A DNA stretch of 64,000 nucleotides, taken from the NCBI GenBank assembly GCA_030156945.1, contig JASGLT010000008.1, positions 1 through 64,000 on the forward strand. Reading direction: 5' to 3'. This DNA comes from Thermococcaceae archaeon. GTDB taxonomy: Archaea; Methanobacteriota_B; Thermococci; Thermococcales; Thermococcaceae. The notes under the pieces were generated by a model that searched no databases, was not told the DNA's origin, and was given only the letters and a program-made list of their open reading frames with translations. The position numbers and the translations under genes are program-made. Positions 39,770 to 48,619 of the stretch are shown one piece after another; the first letter of the stretch is position 1; each line of letters opens with the position of its first letter.

Positions 39770-40464
39770 TCTTCTACTCCGAGCACGGGCGTAGCGACGT
39801 TGGATCGCTGGAGGAGCTCTACCTGGAGTCGGACGTGATAATTGTGGCTTCATCCATCGGATCAACTCCAGAGAGGCTGAAAAAGCTCGCGGAGATATCA
39901 AGGGAGCACGGCGGGAAAAAGATCGTCTTCGACATAGCCACTTTCAAGTCCCTGGTTATTGAAGCCTACGCGGGCTTTGACGAGGAAACAAGAGCTGCGA
40001 GCGTTCACCCCATGTTCGGGCCCGGAGCGAAGACCATCGAGGGGAAGAGGTTCATAGTGGTCCCCATCCCTGGGAGGGAAGAGGATGCGGAGGAGGTCGC
40101 TGACTTTATACGCTCCATCGGGGGGAACGTGTCCTTTCTCGACTGGAAGACCCACGACAGGCTCATGGGCTTCGTCATAGGCGTCCCCTACTTCATCGGA
40201 TTAAGCTACCTCTCGCTCTCCAGGGAGCTCGGACTGGGGGAGTTCGGCGGGACTTCCTGGGCCTTCCTGGAGACCTACGGAAAGGCTGTGCTCCACGATT
40301 CTCCCGATTTCATAAGGGAAGTCCTCAACCTATCTAGGGAGCAGATAGAGGAGTTCCTCGATTTCCTCAGGAAGAACCCACCGGACCCGGAGAGGCTCAG
40401 GGAAAAACTGGAATGGGAAGAAATAGAAGCGGCCTATGAAAGGTTCTACAAAGCTTTAGAGTAG
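39694..40464 (+). CDS. tyrA: prephenate dehydrogenase
   Basis: MRIGIAGYGRMGRLFERCL; VHPMFGPGAKTIEGKRFIV; overlaps the aminotransferase gene by 76 nt. Confidence 0.9.
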   Translation: MRIGIAGYGRMGRLFERCLGGRFEVIFYSEHGRSDVGSLEELYLESDVIIVASSIGSTPERLKKLAEISREHGGKKIVFDIATFKSLVIEAYAGFDEETRAASVHPMFGPGAKTIEGKRFIVVPIPGREEDAEEVADFIRSIGGNVSFLDWKTHDRLMGFVIGVPYFIGLSYLSLSRELGLGEFGGTSWAFLETYGKAVLHDSPDFIREVLNLSREQIEEFLDFLRKNPPDPERLREKLEWEEIEAAYERFYKALE

Positions 40465-41201
40465 CCCGAGAGCTCCGCTACCTTTTTCCTCAGCTCCTCC
40501 ACTGGGTTCTCACTGCGGGATATGAGCTCTATCAGCGCGCTTCCAACCACAACCCCGTCCGCCCCAGCCCTGAGGAGCTCCTCCACCTGCTCCCTCCTCG
40601 AAACACCGAAGCCGACCGCCAGCTTGTTGTTGCATATCTTTCTGGCGCGCCTCACGAACTCAAAAGCCGTCTCTGGAAGTCTGTCGCGTGCTCCAGTGGT
40701 TCCATATAGGGAGATAAGGTAGACGAAGCCGGTAGAGGCTTTATCTATCTCCCTGAGCCTTTCATCGGGGGTGTTTGGAGCCGCTAAAAAGACTGTCTTT
40801 ATTCCCTCCTCACTCGCGATGTCGAGGAATTCCCCCGCGTGGCTCACGGGGAGGTCCACCACGAGTATCCCGTCGGCCCCGCTGGCCTTAGCCTCTCCGA
40901 GGAACCTTCTAACGCCCGTCCTGAAAACAGGGTTGTAGTAGGTCATCAGGATCACGGGAGTTGAGGAGTGCCTCCTGAACTCGCGGAGGATCCTGAATGT
41001 GTCTTCGAGTTTGAAGCCGTTTCTCAGGGCGCGGTAGTGGGACTCCTGGATCGTCTTCCCGTCCGCCATCGGGTCGCTGAAGGGGATTCCGAGCTCTATT
41101 AATCCAGCAAACTCCTCGACCGCGAGCAGAAACTCAAGGGTCTTTTCGACGCTCGGGTCTCCTGCGGTGAGGTAGGGGATCAGCGAGCCCCTCTCAAACA
41201 T
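40446..41201 (-). CDS. trpA: tryptophan synthase alpha subunit
   Basis: [37 protein letters not shown]. Confidence 0.96.
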   Translation of the reverse strand: MFERGSLIPYLTAGDPSVEKTLEFLLAVEEFAGLIELGIPFSDPMADGKTIQESHYRALRNGFKLEDTFRILREFRRHSSTPVILMTYYNPVFRTGVRRFLGEAKASGADGILVVDLPVSHAGEFLDIASEEGIKTVFLAAPNTPDERLREIDKASTGFVYLISLYGTTGARDRLPETAFEFVRRARKICNNKLAVGFGVSRREQVEELLRAGADGVVVGSALIELISRSENPVEELRKKVAELSGYSKAL

Positions 41202-42363
41202 TCCCGACCCTCCTGACTATATCCAGGTCCTTGTCGCCCCTCCCCGAGAGGTTGACTATGATTATCTCGTCTTTATCCATCTCGGGGGCTATTTTCATCG
41301 CGTAGGCTACCGCGTGGGCCGATTCGAGCGCAGGCAGTATTCCCTCCGTCCTGGAAAGCTCGTGGAATGCCCTGAGTGCCTCCTCATCGGTCACCGTGAC
41401 GTACTCGGCCCTTCCGCTATCCTTGAGGTAGGCGTGCTCGGGGCCAACTCCAGGATAGTCGAGCCCCGCCGAAACGCTGTGGGTTGGAGTTATCTGGCCC
41501 TCCTCGTTCTGGAGGAAGTAGCTGAGCATGCCGTGGAAAACGCCGAGCTCACCGGCGTTCAGCGAGGCCGCGTGGAGGCCCGTTTCAAGTCCCTTCCCTC
41601 CAGCTTCGACTCCTATGAGCCTGACCTTATCGTTCACGAAGGGGTAGAAGATGCCCATTGCGTTGCTCCCTCCCCCCACGCAGGCCACTACTGCATCCGG
41701 TAGCGTCCCCTCGGCTTCGAGTATCTGCTCCCTGGCTTCCCTACCTATTACCGACTGGAAGTCCCTCACGATGACCGGGTAGGGGTAGGGCCCGACGACC
41801 GAGCCTATTAGGTAGTGGGAGTACTCGAAGGTGGCAACCCAGTCGCGGAGGGCCTCGTTTATGGCATCCTTCAGCGTTCTTGAGCCGCTTTCGACGGGAA
41901 TAACCCTCGCGCCGAGCAGCCCCATGCGGAAGACGTTCATCTTCTGCCTCTCGACGTCCTCGGCGCCCATGTAAACGTCTACCTTCATCCCGAGGAGCGC
42001 CCCCGCCATGGCCGTGGCGACGCCGTGCTGACCCGCTCCCGTTTCGGCTATGAGCCTCTCCTTGCCCATGAACTTGGCGAGGAGGGCCTGGCCTATGCCG
42101 TTGTTCGTCTTGTGGGCCCCGCCGTGAAGGAGGTCCTCCCTCTTGAGGTATATCTTCGCCCCTCCCAGCTTTTTGCTCAGCCTCTCCGCGTAGTAGAGGG
42201 GCGTCGGCCTTCCCGCCCAGTTCCGCAGGTAGTACTCAAGTGCTTCGTTGAACTCAGGATCGTCCTTAAACTTTTTGTAAGCTTTTTCAAGCTCCCTCAA
42301 AGGTTCTACAAGAGTCTCGGGGACGAACTGGCCCCCAAACCTTCCAAAGAACATATCATCCAT
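41194..42363 (-). CDS. trpB: tryptophan synthase beta subunit
   Basis: [50 protein letters not shown]. Confidence 0.97.
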   Translation of the reverse strand: MDDMFFGRFGGQFVPETLVEPLRELEKAYKKFKDDPEFNEALEYYLRNWAGRPTPLYYAERLSKKLGGAKIYLKREDLLHGGAHKTNNGIGQALLAKFMGKERLIAETGAGQHGVATAMAGALLGMKVDVYMGAEDVERQKMNVFRMGLLGARVIPVESGSRTLKDAINEALRDWVATFEYSHYLIGSVVGPYPYPVIVRDFQSVIGREAREQILEAEGTLPDAVVACVGGGSNAMGIFYPFVNDKVRLIGVEAGGKGLETGLHAASLNAGELGVFHGMLSYFLQNEEGQITPTHSVSAGLDYPGVGPEHAYLKDSGRAEYVTVTDEEALRAFHELSRTEGILPALESAHAVAYAMKIAPEMDKDEIIIVNLSGRGDKDLDIVRRVGNV

Positions 42364-42982
42364 TCCTCACCACCGCCATGAAGGCCTCTATCAAAACCCT
42401 GTCTTTGACGCCGTTCCTCTCAACGCCGCTCGAAACGTCAACTCCGGCTGGTTTAACCCACCTTATCGCTTCCCCAACGTTCTCCGGGGTCAGACCACCT
42501 GCCAAAACTATCGGGTACTCCTTGGCTATTATCGCGCTCACCCTGTAGTCGTGCCTCCTCCCGCTCCCCGCTCCTGTGTCGAGGAGTATCTTGTCAACCT
42601 CGTACTGCCCTATGAGCTCGAGGAGCCTTTCCGCGTCCTCTCCTGGATCGTCGCTCTCCCTGGGGACCATGAAGGCCTTCATAATGCTCACGCCGTACTC
42701 ATCCTTCAGCCTGTTGACGGCCTTGGGGTGCATGTCCGAGTGAACCTGGATGTACTCGGCCCCGGTCTTCTCTACCGCGTTGACCCACTCGGGGAAGGTC
42801 TTCATGGTCGAGACCAGGTATATTGGGATCTCTGCCATCTCAATCAGCTCCGCGGCCGTCTTCAGCGGCACCTTTCTCTTCGACCTTGAGTTCACCACCA
42901 CTCCCGTTGCATCTGCGTACCTCTCGACAAGCCTGAGCTCATCCGTTGTTTTTACGCCGCATATCTTAACGAACTCAACCAT
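42356..42982 (-). CDS. trpF: phosphoribosylanthranilate isomerase
   Basis: [39 protein letters not shown]. Confidence 0.95.
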   Translation of the reverse strand: MVEFVKICGVKTTDELRLVERYADATGVVVNSRSKRKVPLKTAAELIEMAEIPIYLVSTMKTFPEWVNAVEKTGAEYIQVHSDMHPKAVNRLKDEYGVSIMKAFMVPRESDDPGEDAERLLELIGQYEVDKILLDTGAGSGRRHDYRVSAIIAKEYPIVLAGGLTPENVGEAIRWVKPAGVDVSSGVERNGVKDRVLIEAFMAVVRNG

Positions 42983-43553
42983 TTCTGCTCATCTCCACGA
43001 AGTTTTTGATTATCCTCAAGCCTTCTTTCCTCTCCCATTCGGTCAGAACGCTTTCGGGGTGGAACTGAAGGCCCTCTATCGGGAGCTTCCTGTGCCTTAT
43101 CCCCATGACCACGTTGTCGTCGAGGGAAACCGCGCTCACCTCGAACTCCCTCGGGACTTCCAGGACGGCGAGGGAGTGGTACCTTCCAGCGGTCAGCGGG
43201 TTCTTGATCCCCCTAAGGACGCCCTTCCCGTCGTGCTTTACGGGACTGGCCTTCCCGTGCCTCGGCTTTACTCTCCCCACCTTCCCGCCGAAGGCCGTCG
43301 CTATTATCTGGTGGCCGAGGCAGACCCCGAGGATAGGCACCCCCGCCTCGAGGACTATCTCCGGCGAGTTTCCTACTTCCCTACTCTCGAGCGGGTGCCC
43401 CGGGCCTGGGGAGATTATCACTCCATCGGGGTCGAGCCTTTTGAGCTCCCCAAGCGTTATAGTGTTCGGAACGACCTTTACCCTGTCGAAGAGGGAGGCA
43501 TACTCGGCCAAGTTCCAGACGAAGGAGTCCCTGTTGTTGACGAGGACTATCAT
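42975..43553 (-). CDS. trpG: anthranilate synthase component II (glutamine amidotransferase)
   Basis: IVLVNNRDSFVWNLAEY; ISPGPGHP; GVCLGHQ; QFHPES. Confidence 0.95.
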   Translation of the reverse strand: MIVLVNNRDSFVWNLAEYASLFDRVKVVPNTITLGELKRLDPDGVIISPGPGHPLESREVGNSPEIVLEAGVPILGVCLGHQIIATAFGGKVGRVKPRHGKASPVKHDGKGVLRGIKNPLTAGRYHSLAVLEVPREFEVSAVSLDDNVVMGIRHRKLPIEGLQFHPESVLTEWERKEGLRIIKNFVEMSRNG

Positions 43554-44851
43554 TCCCTCACCCCCAGCGCCTTCAGAACCGCTCTCATCTTGTTCTCGGT
43601 CTCGAAGAACTCCTTCTCCGGAACTGAATCCGCGACTATGCCCGCCCCGGCCCTAACGCTCGCTTTCCTGCCCTCGATCTCGGCCATCCTTATCGCTATC
43701 GCCATGTCGGCATCCCCAGTGAGGGAGAAGTAACCCACCGCTCCCCCGTAGACCATTCTCCTGCTCCTCTCCAGCTCGTCTATGATCTCCATCGCCCTTA
43801 TCTTCGGCGCCCCCGTGAGCGTTCCAGCGGGGAAAGCCGCCTCCATGGCGTCGAACGCGTTTTTCCCCTCATCGAGCTCACCCACTACCTCGCTCTCTAT
43901 GTGCTGGACGTGGCTGTACTTCAGGACGTCGAAGAAGCGGGTTAGCTTAACGCTCCCTGGCTTTGAAACCCTCCTGACGTCGTTTCTGGCAAGGTCAACG
44001 AGCATGACGTGCTCAGCTCGCTCTTTCTCGTCGGAGAGAAGGGCCTTTTCCAGCTCCCGGTCTTCCTCCTCAGTCCTTCCCCTCGGTGCCGTTCCTGCTA
44101 TGGGGTTTATCTTGAAGGTTCTCCCCTCGACGGAGCCCATGGTTTCGGGTGATGCTCCGACGACGGTCTTCTCGAACTCCAGAATGAAGGTGTACGGGGA
44201 GGGGTTGAGCTCCACGAGCCGCTTGTAGATTTCGAGGGCATCGAGCTCCGTCCTGACCCTGTATTCGCGCGACAGAACCACCTGGAAGACGTCTCCTGAG
44301 TATATGTACTCCTTCCCAGCCCTGACGATTTCAACGAACTCTTCCATGCCCGCGTCTGTAGATATAACCTCCGAACCGCCGTCTTCAAGCCGTGGCTCTT
44401 CCCTCCTGGCCCTTTCAACTAAGGCCTCGGGATCAAAGGGAGCCTCTCCGAGGTAAAAGAAGGAAAGAGCGCCCGTTGAGTGGTCGTAGATGAACGTCCA
44501 TGGGTAGTAGCCAAAGACCGAGGGCTCCTCGATCTTCCCCCCGATGATGGAGTGTACCGAATCGTAGGAGACGTAGCCAACGAAGCCGCCCATGAACCTC
44601 CTGCCCTCGACCCTCTCCCCCATGAGCCCCTTAAGTGCTCTGAAGGGGTTCCTCTCGTCGGAAACTCGCTCCCCGTCGATCTCAGTCCCCTCGCTGATCT
44701 TCACGACGAACTCCGGCTCGGCCGATACGTAGGTGAACCTTGCCTTCCTGGAGTCCTTCTCGGCAGAGCGGAGCATGAATGGCATCCTAAAGTCTCTGAG
44801 GGCGCTGTAGAGCTTCAAAGGGTCAGCGGGTTTCAGCTTTTTGAGAGGCAT
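43550..44851 (-). CDS. trpE: anthranilate synthase component I
   Basis: INPIAGTAPRGRTEEED; VDLARNDVRRVSKPGSV; FPAGTLTGAPKIRAMEII. Confidence 0.96.
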   Translation of the reverse strand: MPLKKLKPADPLKLYSALRDFRMPFMLRSAEKDSRKARFTYVSAEPEFVVKISEGTEIDGERVSDERNPFRALKGLMGERVEGRRFMGGFVGYVSYDSVHSIIGGKIEEPSVFGYYPWTFIYDHSTGALSFFYLGEAPFDPEALVERARREEPRLEDGGSEVISTDAGMEEFVEIVRAGKEYIYSGDVFQVVLSREYRVRTELDALEIYKRLVELNPSPYTFILEFEKTVVGASPETMGSVEGRTFKINPIAGTAPRGRTEEEDRELEKALLSDEKERAEHVMLVDLARNDVRRVSKPGSVKLTRFFDVLKYSHVQHIESEVVGELDEGKNAFDAMEAAFPAGTLTGAPKIRAMEIIDELERSRRMVYGGAVGYFSLTGDADMAIAIRMAEIEGRKASVRAGAGIVADSVPEKEFFETENKMRAVLKALGVRE

Positions 44852-45810
44852 GCTATCTCCTCCAGTTTTTCAAGCATCCCTTGGCCCAGGGCTTCCCTGG
44901 CCATCTCAAGGCCCTCCCTGAAGTCGCCCGCAACCCCTGACGCGTAGAGGGCTGCTGAAGCATTGACGAGGATGAAGTCCCTGTCCTCCCTCCTTCCCGA
45001 ACCCCCGAGAACCGCCTTTATCCTCGCAGCGCTCTCCTCCGGGGAGGAGCACGGCAGGGGCTTCACTGGACTGATCCCGAAGTCCTCAGGCGAGAGCGTG
45101 TACCTCTCGACTCCATTGCCAACCTCCAGGACGAGGGTCTTTCCGTGGGGAGAAACTTCATCCATGCCCGAACCGTGGACAACCAGGGCCCTCTCAACCC
45201 CGAGGAACTGGAGGGCCTCCGCCACTGGTTCCAGAAGCTCTGGGGAGTTGACGCCGACTACCTGGTATGCTGGATCAGCTGGATTTGCAAGCGGTCCGAT
45301 GACGTTGAAGACTGTCTTTATCCCGAGGGCCTTTCTCACGGGCATTATTGGTTTGAGTGCCGGGTGATAGGCGGGGGCGAAGATGAACGTGAAGTTCGTC
45401 CTTTCGACCATCTCCCTGGCCTTCTCCGGGGGAACCCGTATGTTTAAGCCAAGCGCCTCAAGTACGTTGGCTGAGCCGCTCTTCGACGTTATGGAAACGT
45501 TTCCGTGTTTAGCGACCCTTGTGAAGGCCGAGAGTATCAAAGCCGAGGCCGTGCTGACGTTTATAGTCGAGCTCCCGTCTCCGCCCGTTCCGGCTGTGTC
45601 GGCCACCTTCCCAAGGTCGAGCTTGACTGCGCTGTCCCTCATCGCCCTCGCCAGGCCCGCGAGCTCTTCGCCGGTGTAGCCCTTGGTCTGGAGTGCAGCC
45701 AGGTAGGCCCCTATCAGGACCTCTCCGCTCCCCTTCAGCTCGTTGAAGAGCTCGTAGGCCTCCTCAAAGCTTAGGTTCTTTCCCTCGACGATCTTTGCAA
45801 GAAGGCTCAT
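44833..45810 (-). CDS. trpD: anthranilate phosphoribosyltransferase
   Basis: DTAGTGGDGSSTINVSTASALILSAFTRVAKHGN. Confidence 0.96.
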   Translation of the reverse strand: MSLLAKIVEGKNLSFEEAYELFNELKGSGEVLIGAYLAALQTKGYTGEELAGLARAMRDSAVKLDLGKVADTAGTGGDGSSTINVSTASALILSAFTRVAKHGNVSITSKSGSANVLEALGLNIRVPPEKAREMVERTNFTFIFAPAYHPALKPIMPVRKALGIKTVFNVIGPLANPADPAYQVVGVNSPELLEPVAEALQFLGVERALVVHGSGMDEVSPHGKTLVLEVGNGVERYTLSPEDFGISPVKPLPCSSPEESAARIKAVLGGSGRREDRDFILVNASAALYASGVAGDFREGLEMAREALGQGMLEKLEEIACLSKS

Positions 45811-46493
45811 ACTTCCACCTCCACGAGCTTTCTGAGAAACTCCTCTGGGTTTGGTGCCTTCATGAGCGCGGTGCCTATCAGAGCGGCATCCGCATGTCTT
45901 AAAGCCCTCCTAAGATCCTCCGTATTGGCTATGCCGCTCTCGCTGACCTTCAAGTATCTCCTTGGTATGAGCGGCGCCAGCTCTTCCGTTAGGCTCACGT
46001 TGCCGTCGTCGAGCTCGAGCTTCCCTATGTCGCGGTTGTTTATCCCTATCATTGTTGAATCCGTCTGGAGTGCTATCGCCAGCTCCTCCTCGCTGTGCAC
46101 CTCCACGAGGGTGTCCAAGCCGTGCTCCTTCGCGAAGTCCACGAACTCGGGCAGTTCCTCTTTCAGAAGGCGCGTTATCAGGAGAACCGCCGAGGCTTCA
46201 GCTTCAGCAGTCTTTTCGACTTCCCCCTTGCTGGCTATGAAGTCCTTCCTCAAAACTGGCAATTCCGTTTCCCTGCAGAGGGCTTTAAGGAACTCAAAGC
46301 TCCCCCTGAAGTACTTCGGGTCGGTTATGTAAGAGATTCCAACCGCTCCTGCCCTTTCATAAGCCCTTAGAATCTCAAAGGGGTCCCTGCCATTCAGAAG
46401 ATCCCCGTACTTCGGAGAATAGACCTTTAGCTCGGCTATTATGGCGTTCTTCTCGGCTTTTCTAATAGCCCTGCTCAATCCAAAAACCATCAC
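45807..46493 (-). CDS. trpC: indole-3-glycerol phosphate synthase
   Basis: AIIAELKVYSPKYGDL; VLRKDFI; GINNRDIGKLELD. Start GTG 46493 or ATG 46490. Confidence 0.95.
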   Translation of the reverse strand: MMVFGLSRAIRKAEKNAIIAELKVYSPKYGDLLNGRDPFEILRAYERAGAVGISYITDPKYFRGSFEFLKALCRETELPVLRKDFIASKGEVEKTAEAEASAVLLITRLLKEELPEFVDFAKEHGLDTLVEVHSEEELAIALQTDSTMIGINNRDIGKLELDDGNVSLTEELAPLIPRRYLKVSESGIANTEDLRRALRHADAALIGTALMKAPNPEEFLRKLVEVEV

Positions 46494-46497
46494 CCAT
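46462..46497 (-). other. candidate trp leader peptide MGDGFWIEQGY*, overlapping trpC
   Basis: ATG 46497 is the first ATG after the predicted TSS, with SD GGTGAG five nt upstream; codons include Phe-Trp and a Tyr just before the stop. Confidence 0.45.
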
Positions 46498-46541
46498 TTG
46501 AGCTCACCGGTGTCAAAATGGGGGGTTAGGATATAAGGCTT

Positions 46542-46561
46542 TGGACATGTTTAGGTATCCA
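46542..46561 (-). promoter_or_regulatory. Tar-like box of the trp operon
   Basis: Minus strand TGGATA-CCTAAACA-TGTCCA, then 4 nt (AAGC), then the TATA-like CTTATATC (46537-46530). Confidence 0.75.
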
Positions 46562-46613
46562 CCGCCGAAAAGCTTATCATCTAAAGTGACATATTGTTGC
46601 CGGTGAAACTGGA

Positions 46614-47294
46614 GTGGAGGGGAAGCCGAGCACATCGAAGCTCGTGAGGGAACTAATAGAGACCATGCCAGCCGTCAAAGAGTGCCTCTCACTCGGAATA
46701 ATCAACCACAGCGCCCTCGCAAGGCTCATCACCGAGGAACTGGCCAAAGGAGGACATTTCGCGAACACCACTGCAGTCAAAATGGCCCTCATAAGGCTGG
46801 GTGAGGAGCTCAAAGGCAGGAAAGTTGAATTTGAAAACGGCATAAGGAGCGTCATAGCTGGGACAGTCATATCCCTCCAGTCGGACCTGACGGTGATAAC
46901 GGCAAGTAAGGGAGCGGTTCTCCCAAGGCTCAGGGAAATACTCGGGGTTATGGAGCGGGCTCGCTTTTTCCAGCTCACTCAGGGTGTTGACACTTTCGTG
47001 ATAACGATATCCCGGGAGGACAAGGATCCACTGCTCAACCTGCTCGGGTCGGGAATCCTCGATATCAGGGATGAACAGGCCGCCATAGTGCTCATAAGTC
47101 CTGAGAACATCCTCGAAAAACCCGGAATAGTGGCCTTCATAACCTCAGTGCTCTCCTTCAGGGGCATAAACATCACCCAGGTCATCTCCTGCCACAGGGA
47201 CACCATACTCGTCGTCAGCAGGAAGTACGCGCCCACAGCTTATCGCATCCTCGAGGACGCGATACTGAAGATGAGGGGTACAGATAACAAATGA
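46614..47294 (+). CDS. ACT-domain-containing predicted regulator, divergent from trp
   Basis: C-terminal IVLISPENILEKPGIVAFITSVLSFRGINITQVISCHRDTILVVSRK resembles an ACT domain. Confidence 0.75.
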   Translation: MEGKPSTSKLVRELIETMPAVKECLSLGIINHSALARLITEELAKGGHFANTTAVKMALIRLGEELKGRKVEFENGIRSVIAGTVISLQSDLTVITASKGAVLPRLREILGVMERARFFQLTQGVDTFVITISREDKDPLLNLLGSGILDIRDEQAAIVLISPENILEKPGIVAFITSVLSFRGINITQVISCHRDTILVVSRKYAPTAYRILEDAILKMRGTDNK

Positions 47295-47372
47295 AACAGG
47301 GCGGAAAAATTTTGATTCACCTGTTACGCAACTCCTAAAAACAAACCTCCCGATGAAGCCGAGGGCGATTGC

Positions 47373-47519
47373 ATGGCGACCAAAGGAGAGCTAACGCAGT
47401 TTGCAGTGGTGTTGAGTCCCTCACACTCACCACCACCCACCTCTTTTTTCTTTTTGGTGTTTGGCGCTCCTGAAGCTCTTCTAACCCCTTTGAAAACCCC
47501 TTGGAGGTGTTTCTCTTGA
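47373..47519 (+). other. possible carA leader uORF whose TGA overlaps the carA TTG start (TTGA)
   Basis: Reads MATKGELTQFAVVLSPSHSPPPTSFFFLVFGAPEALLTPLKTPWRCFS*; contains a hairpin plus T tract (47406-47455). Confidence 0.25.
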
Positions 47520-48619
47520 CGGCCTTTCTCGTTCTTGAGGACGGAACCGTGCTGAGGGGAATAGGATTCGGAGCAGAAAAAGAGGCCTACGGAGAGGTAG
47601 TCTTCACGACGGCGATGGTCGGCTACCCAGAATCGCTGACCGATCCCTCATACCGCGGCCAGATACTCGTCGAGACGAATCCCCTCATAGGAAACTACGG
47701 AGTTCCCAGCAAGGAACTTTCGGAGAACGGTTTGCCTCTCCACTACGAGTCCGACGAAATTCAGGTCGAGGGCTTCGTGATATCGCGCCTCATGAGGCCC
47801 AGCCACTGGAGCAGCGTTAATAACCTCGACGAGTGGCTAAGGGATGAGGGAGTTCCAGGAATCTGGGGGATCGACACGCGGGCGCTCGTGAAGAAGCTGA
47901 GGGAAAAGGGAGTAATGATCGGCGCCATAGTCCCTGAAGACCCAGAGGGTGCTCTGGAGAGGCTCAAGAGGTTTGACTACGAGAGGGAGAACTTCGTCGA
48001 GAGGGTTTCTCCGTCGAGGCCCGTAATCCACGAGCCCCCGAAATGGGATGAGACTATAGTTGTGGTCGACATGGGGATAAAATACGGCATCCTGAGGGAG
48101 CTGTTGAGGAGGAACTTCAGGCTCATCAGAATCCCCTACGACTGGAATGTTATCAAAGCGGTTGAGGCCTTCGAGGCCAGCGGGGTTTTCTTCAGCAATG
48201 GGCCGGGCAATCCTGCACTGCTGAAGGAGGTGGCAAAGAACGCGAGGAAGGCAATAGACTCCGGAATCCCGACGATGGGGGTCTGCCTCGGGGAGCAGGT
48301 TCTAGCGATAGCTGACGGCGCGGAGGTATTCAAGATGAAGTACGGACACAGGGGAATAAACAAGCCTGTGAAGGATCTGAGGAGCGGAAAGGGCTTTGTA
48401 ACGACCCAGAACCACGGCTACGCAATAGTTCCGGAAAGCTTGAACGAGTTTGAGGTGATCATGGTGAACCTCGACGACGGTACTGTTGAGGGGATAGCCC
48501 ACAGGGAGCAGCCGGTAATAGCGACTCAGTACCATCCGGAGGCCTCTCCTGGCCCCTACGACTCGACCTGGGTTTTTGACGAGTTCGCCAAAATGGTGAG
48601 GGGGTCGGCCGATGTATAA
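47516..48619 (+). CDS. carA: carbamoyl-phosphate synthase small subunit
   Basis: LTDPSYRGQILVETNPLIGNYG; GVCLGEQV; TQYHPEASPGP. Likely TTG start after GGAGGTG. Confidence 0.95.
   Translation: MTAFLVLEDGTVLRGIGFGAEKEAYGEVVFTTAMVGYPESLTDPSYRGQILVETNPLIGNYGVPSKELSENGLPLHYESDEIQVEGFVISRLMRPSHWSSVNNLDEWLRDEGVPGIWGIDTRALVKKLREKGVMIGAIVPEDPEGALERLKRFDYERENFVERVSPSRPVIHEPPKWDETIVVVDMGIKYGILRELLRRNFRLIRIPYDWNVIKAVEAFEASGVFFSNGPGNPALLKEVAKNARKAIDSGIPTMGVCLGEQVLAIADGAEVFKMKYGHRGINKPVKDLRSGKGFVTTQNHGYAIVPESLNEFEVIMVNLDDGTVEGIAHREQPVIATQYHPEASPGPYDSTWVFDEFAKMVRGSADV

Noticed and set aside
46602-46650. GTG 46602 uORF (VKLEWRGSRAHRSS*) with a Trp codon before the ACT-domain gene
   Set aside because: GGTGA there is better explained as the SD of GTG 46614; a single Trp codon is not compelling.
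47350-47400. Possible C/D-box RNA (CCGATGAAGCCGAGGGCGATTGCATGG)
   Set aside because: C box imperfect and no D box found.
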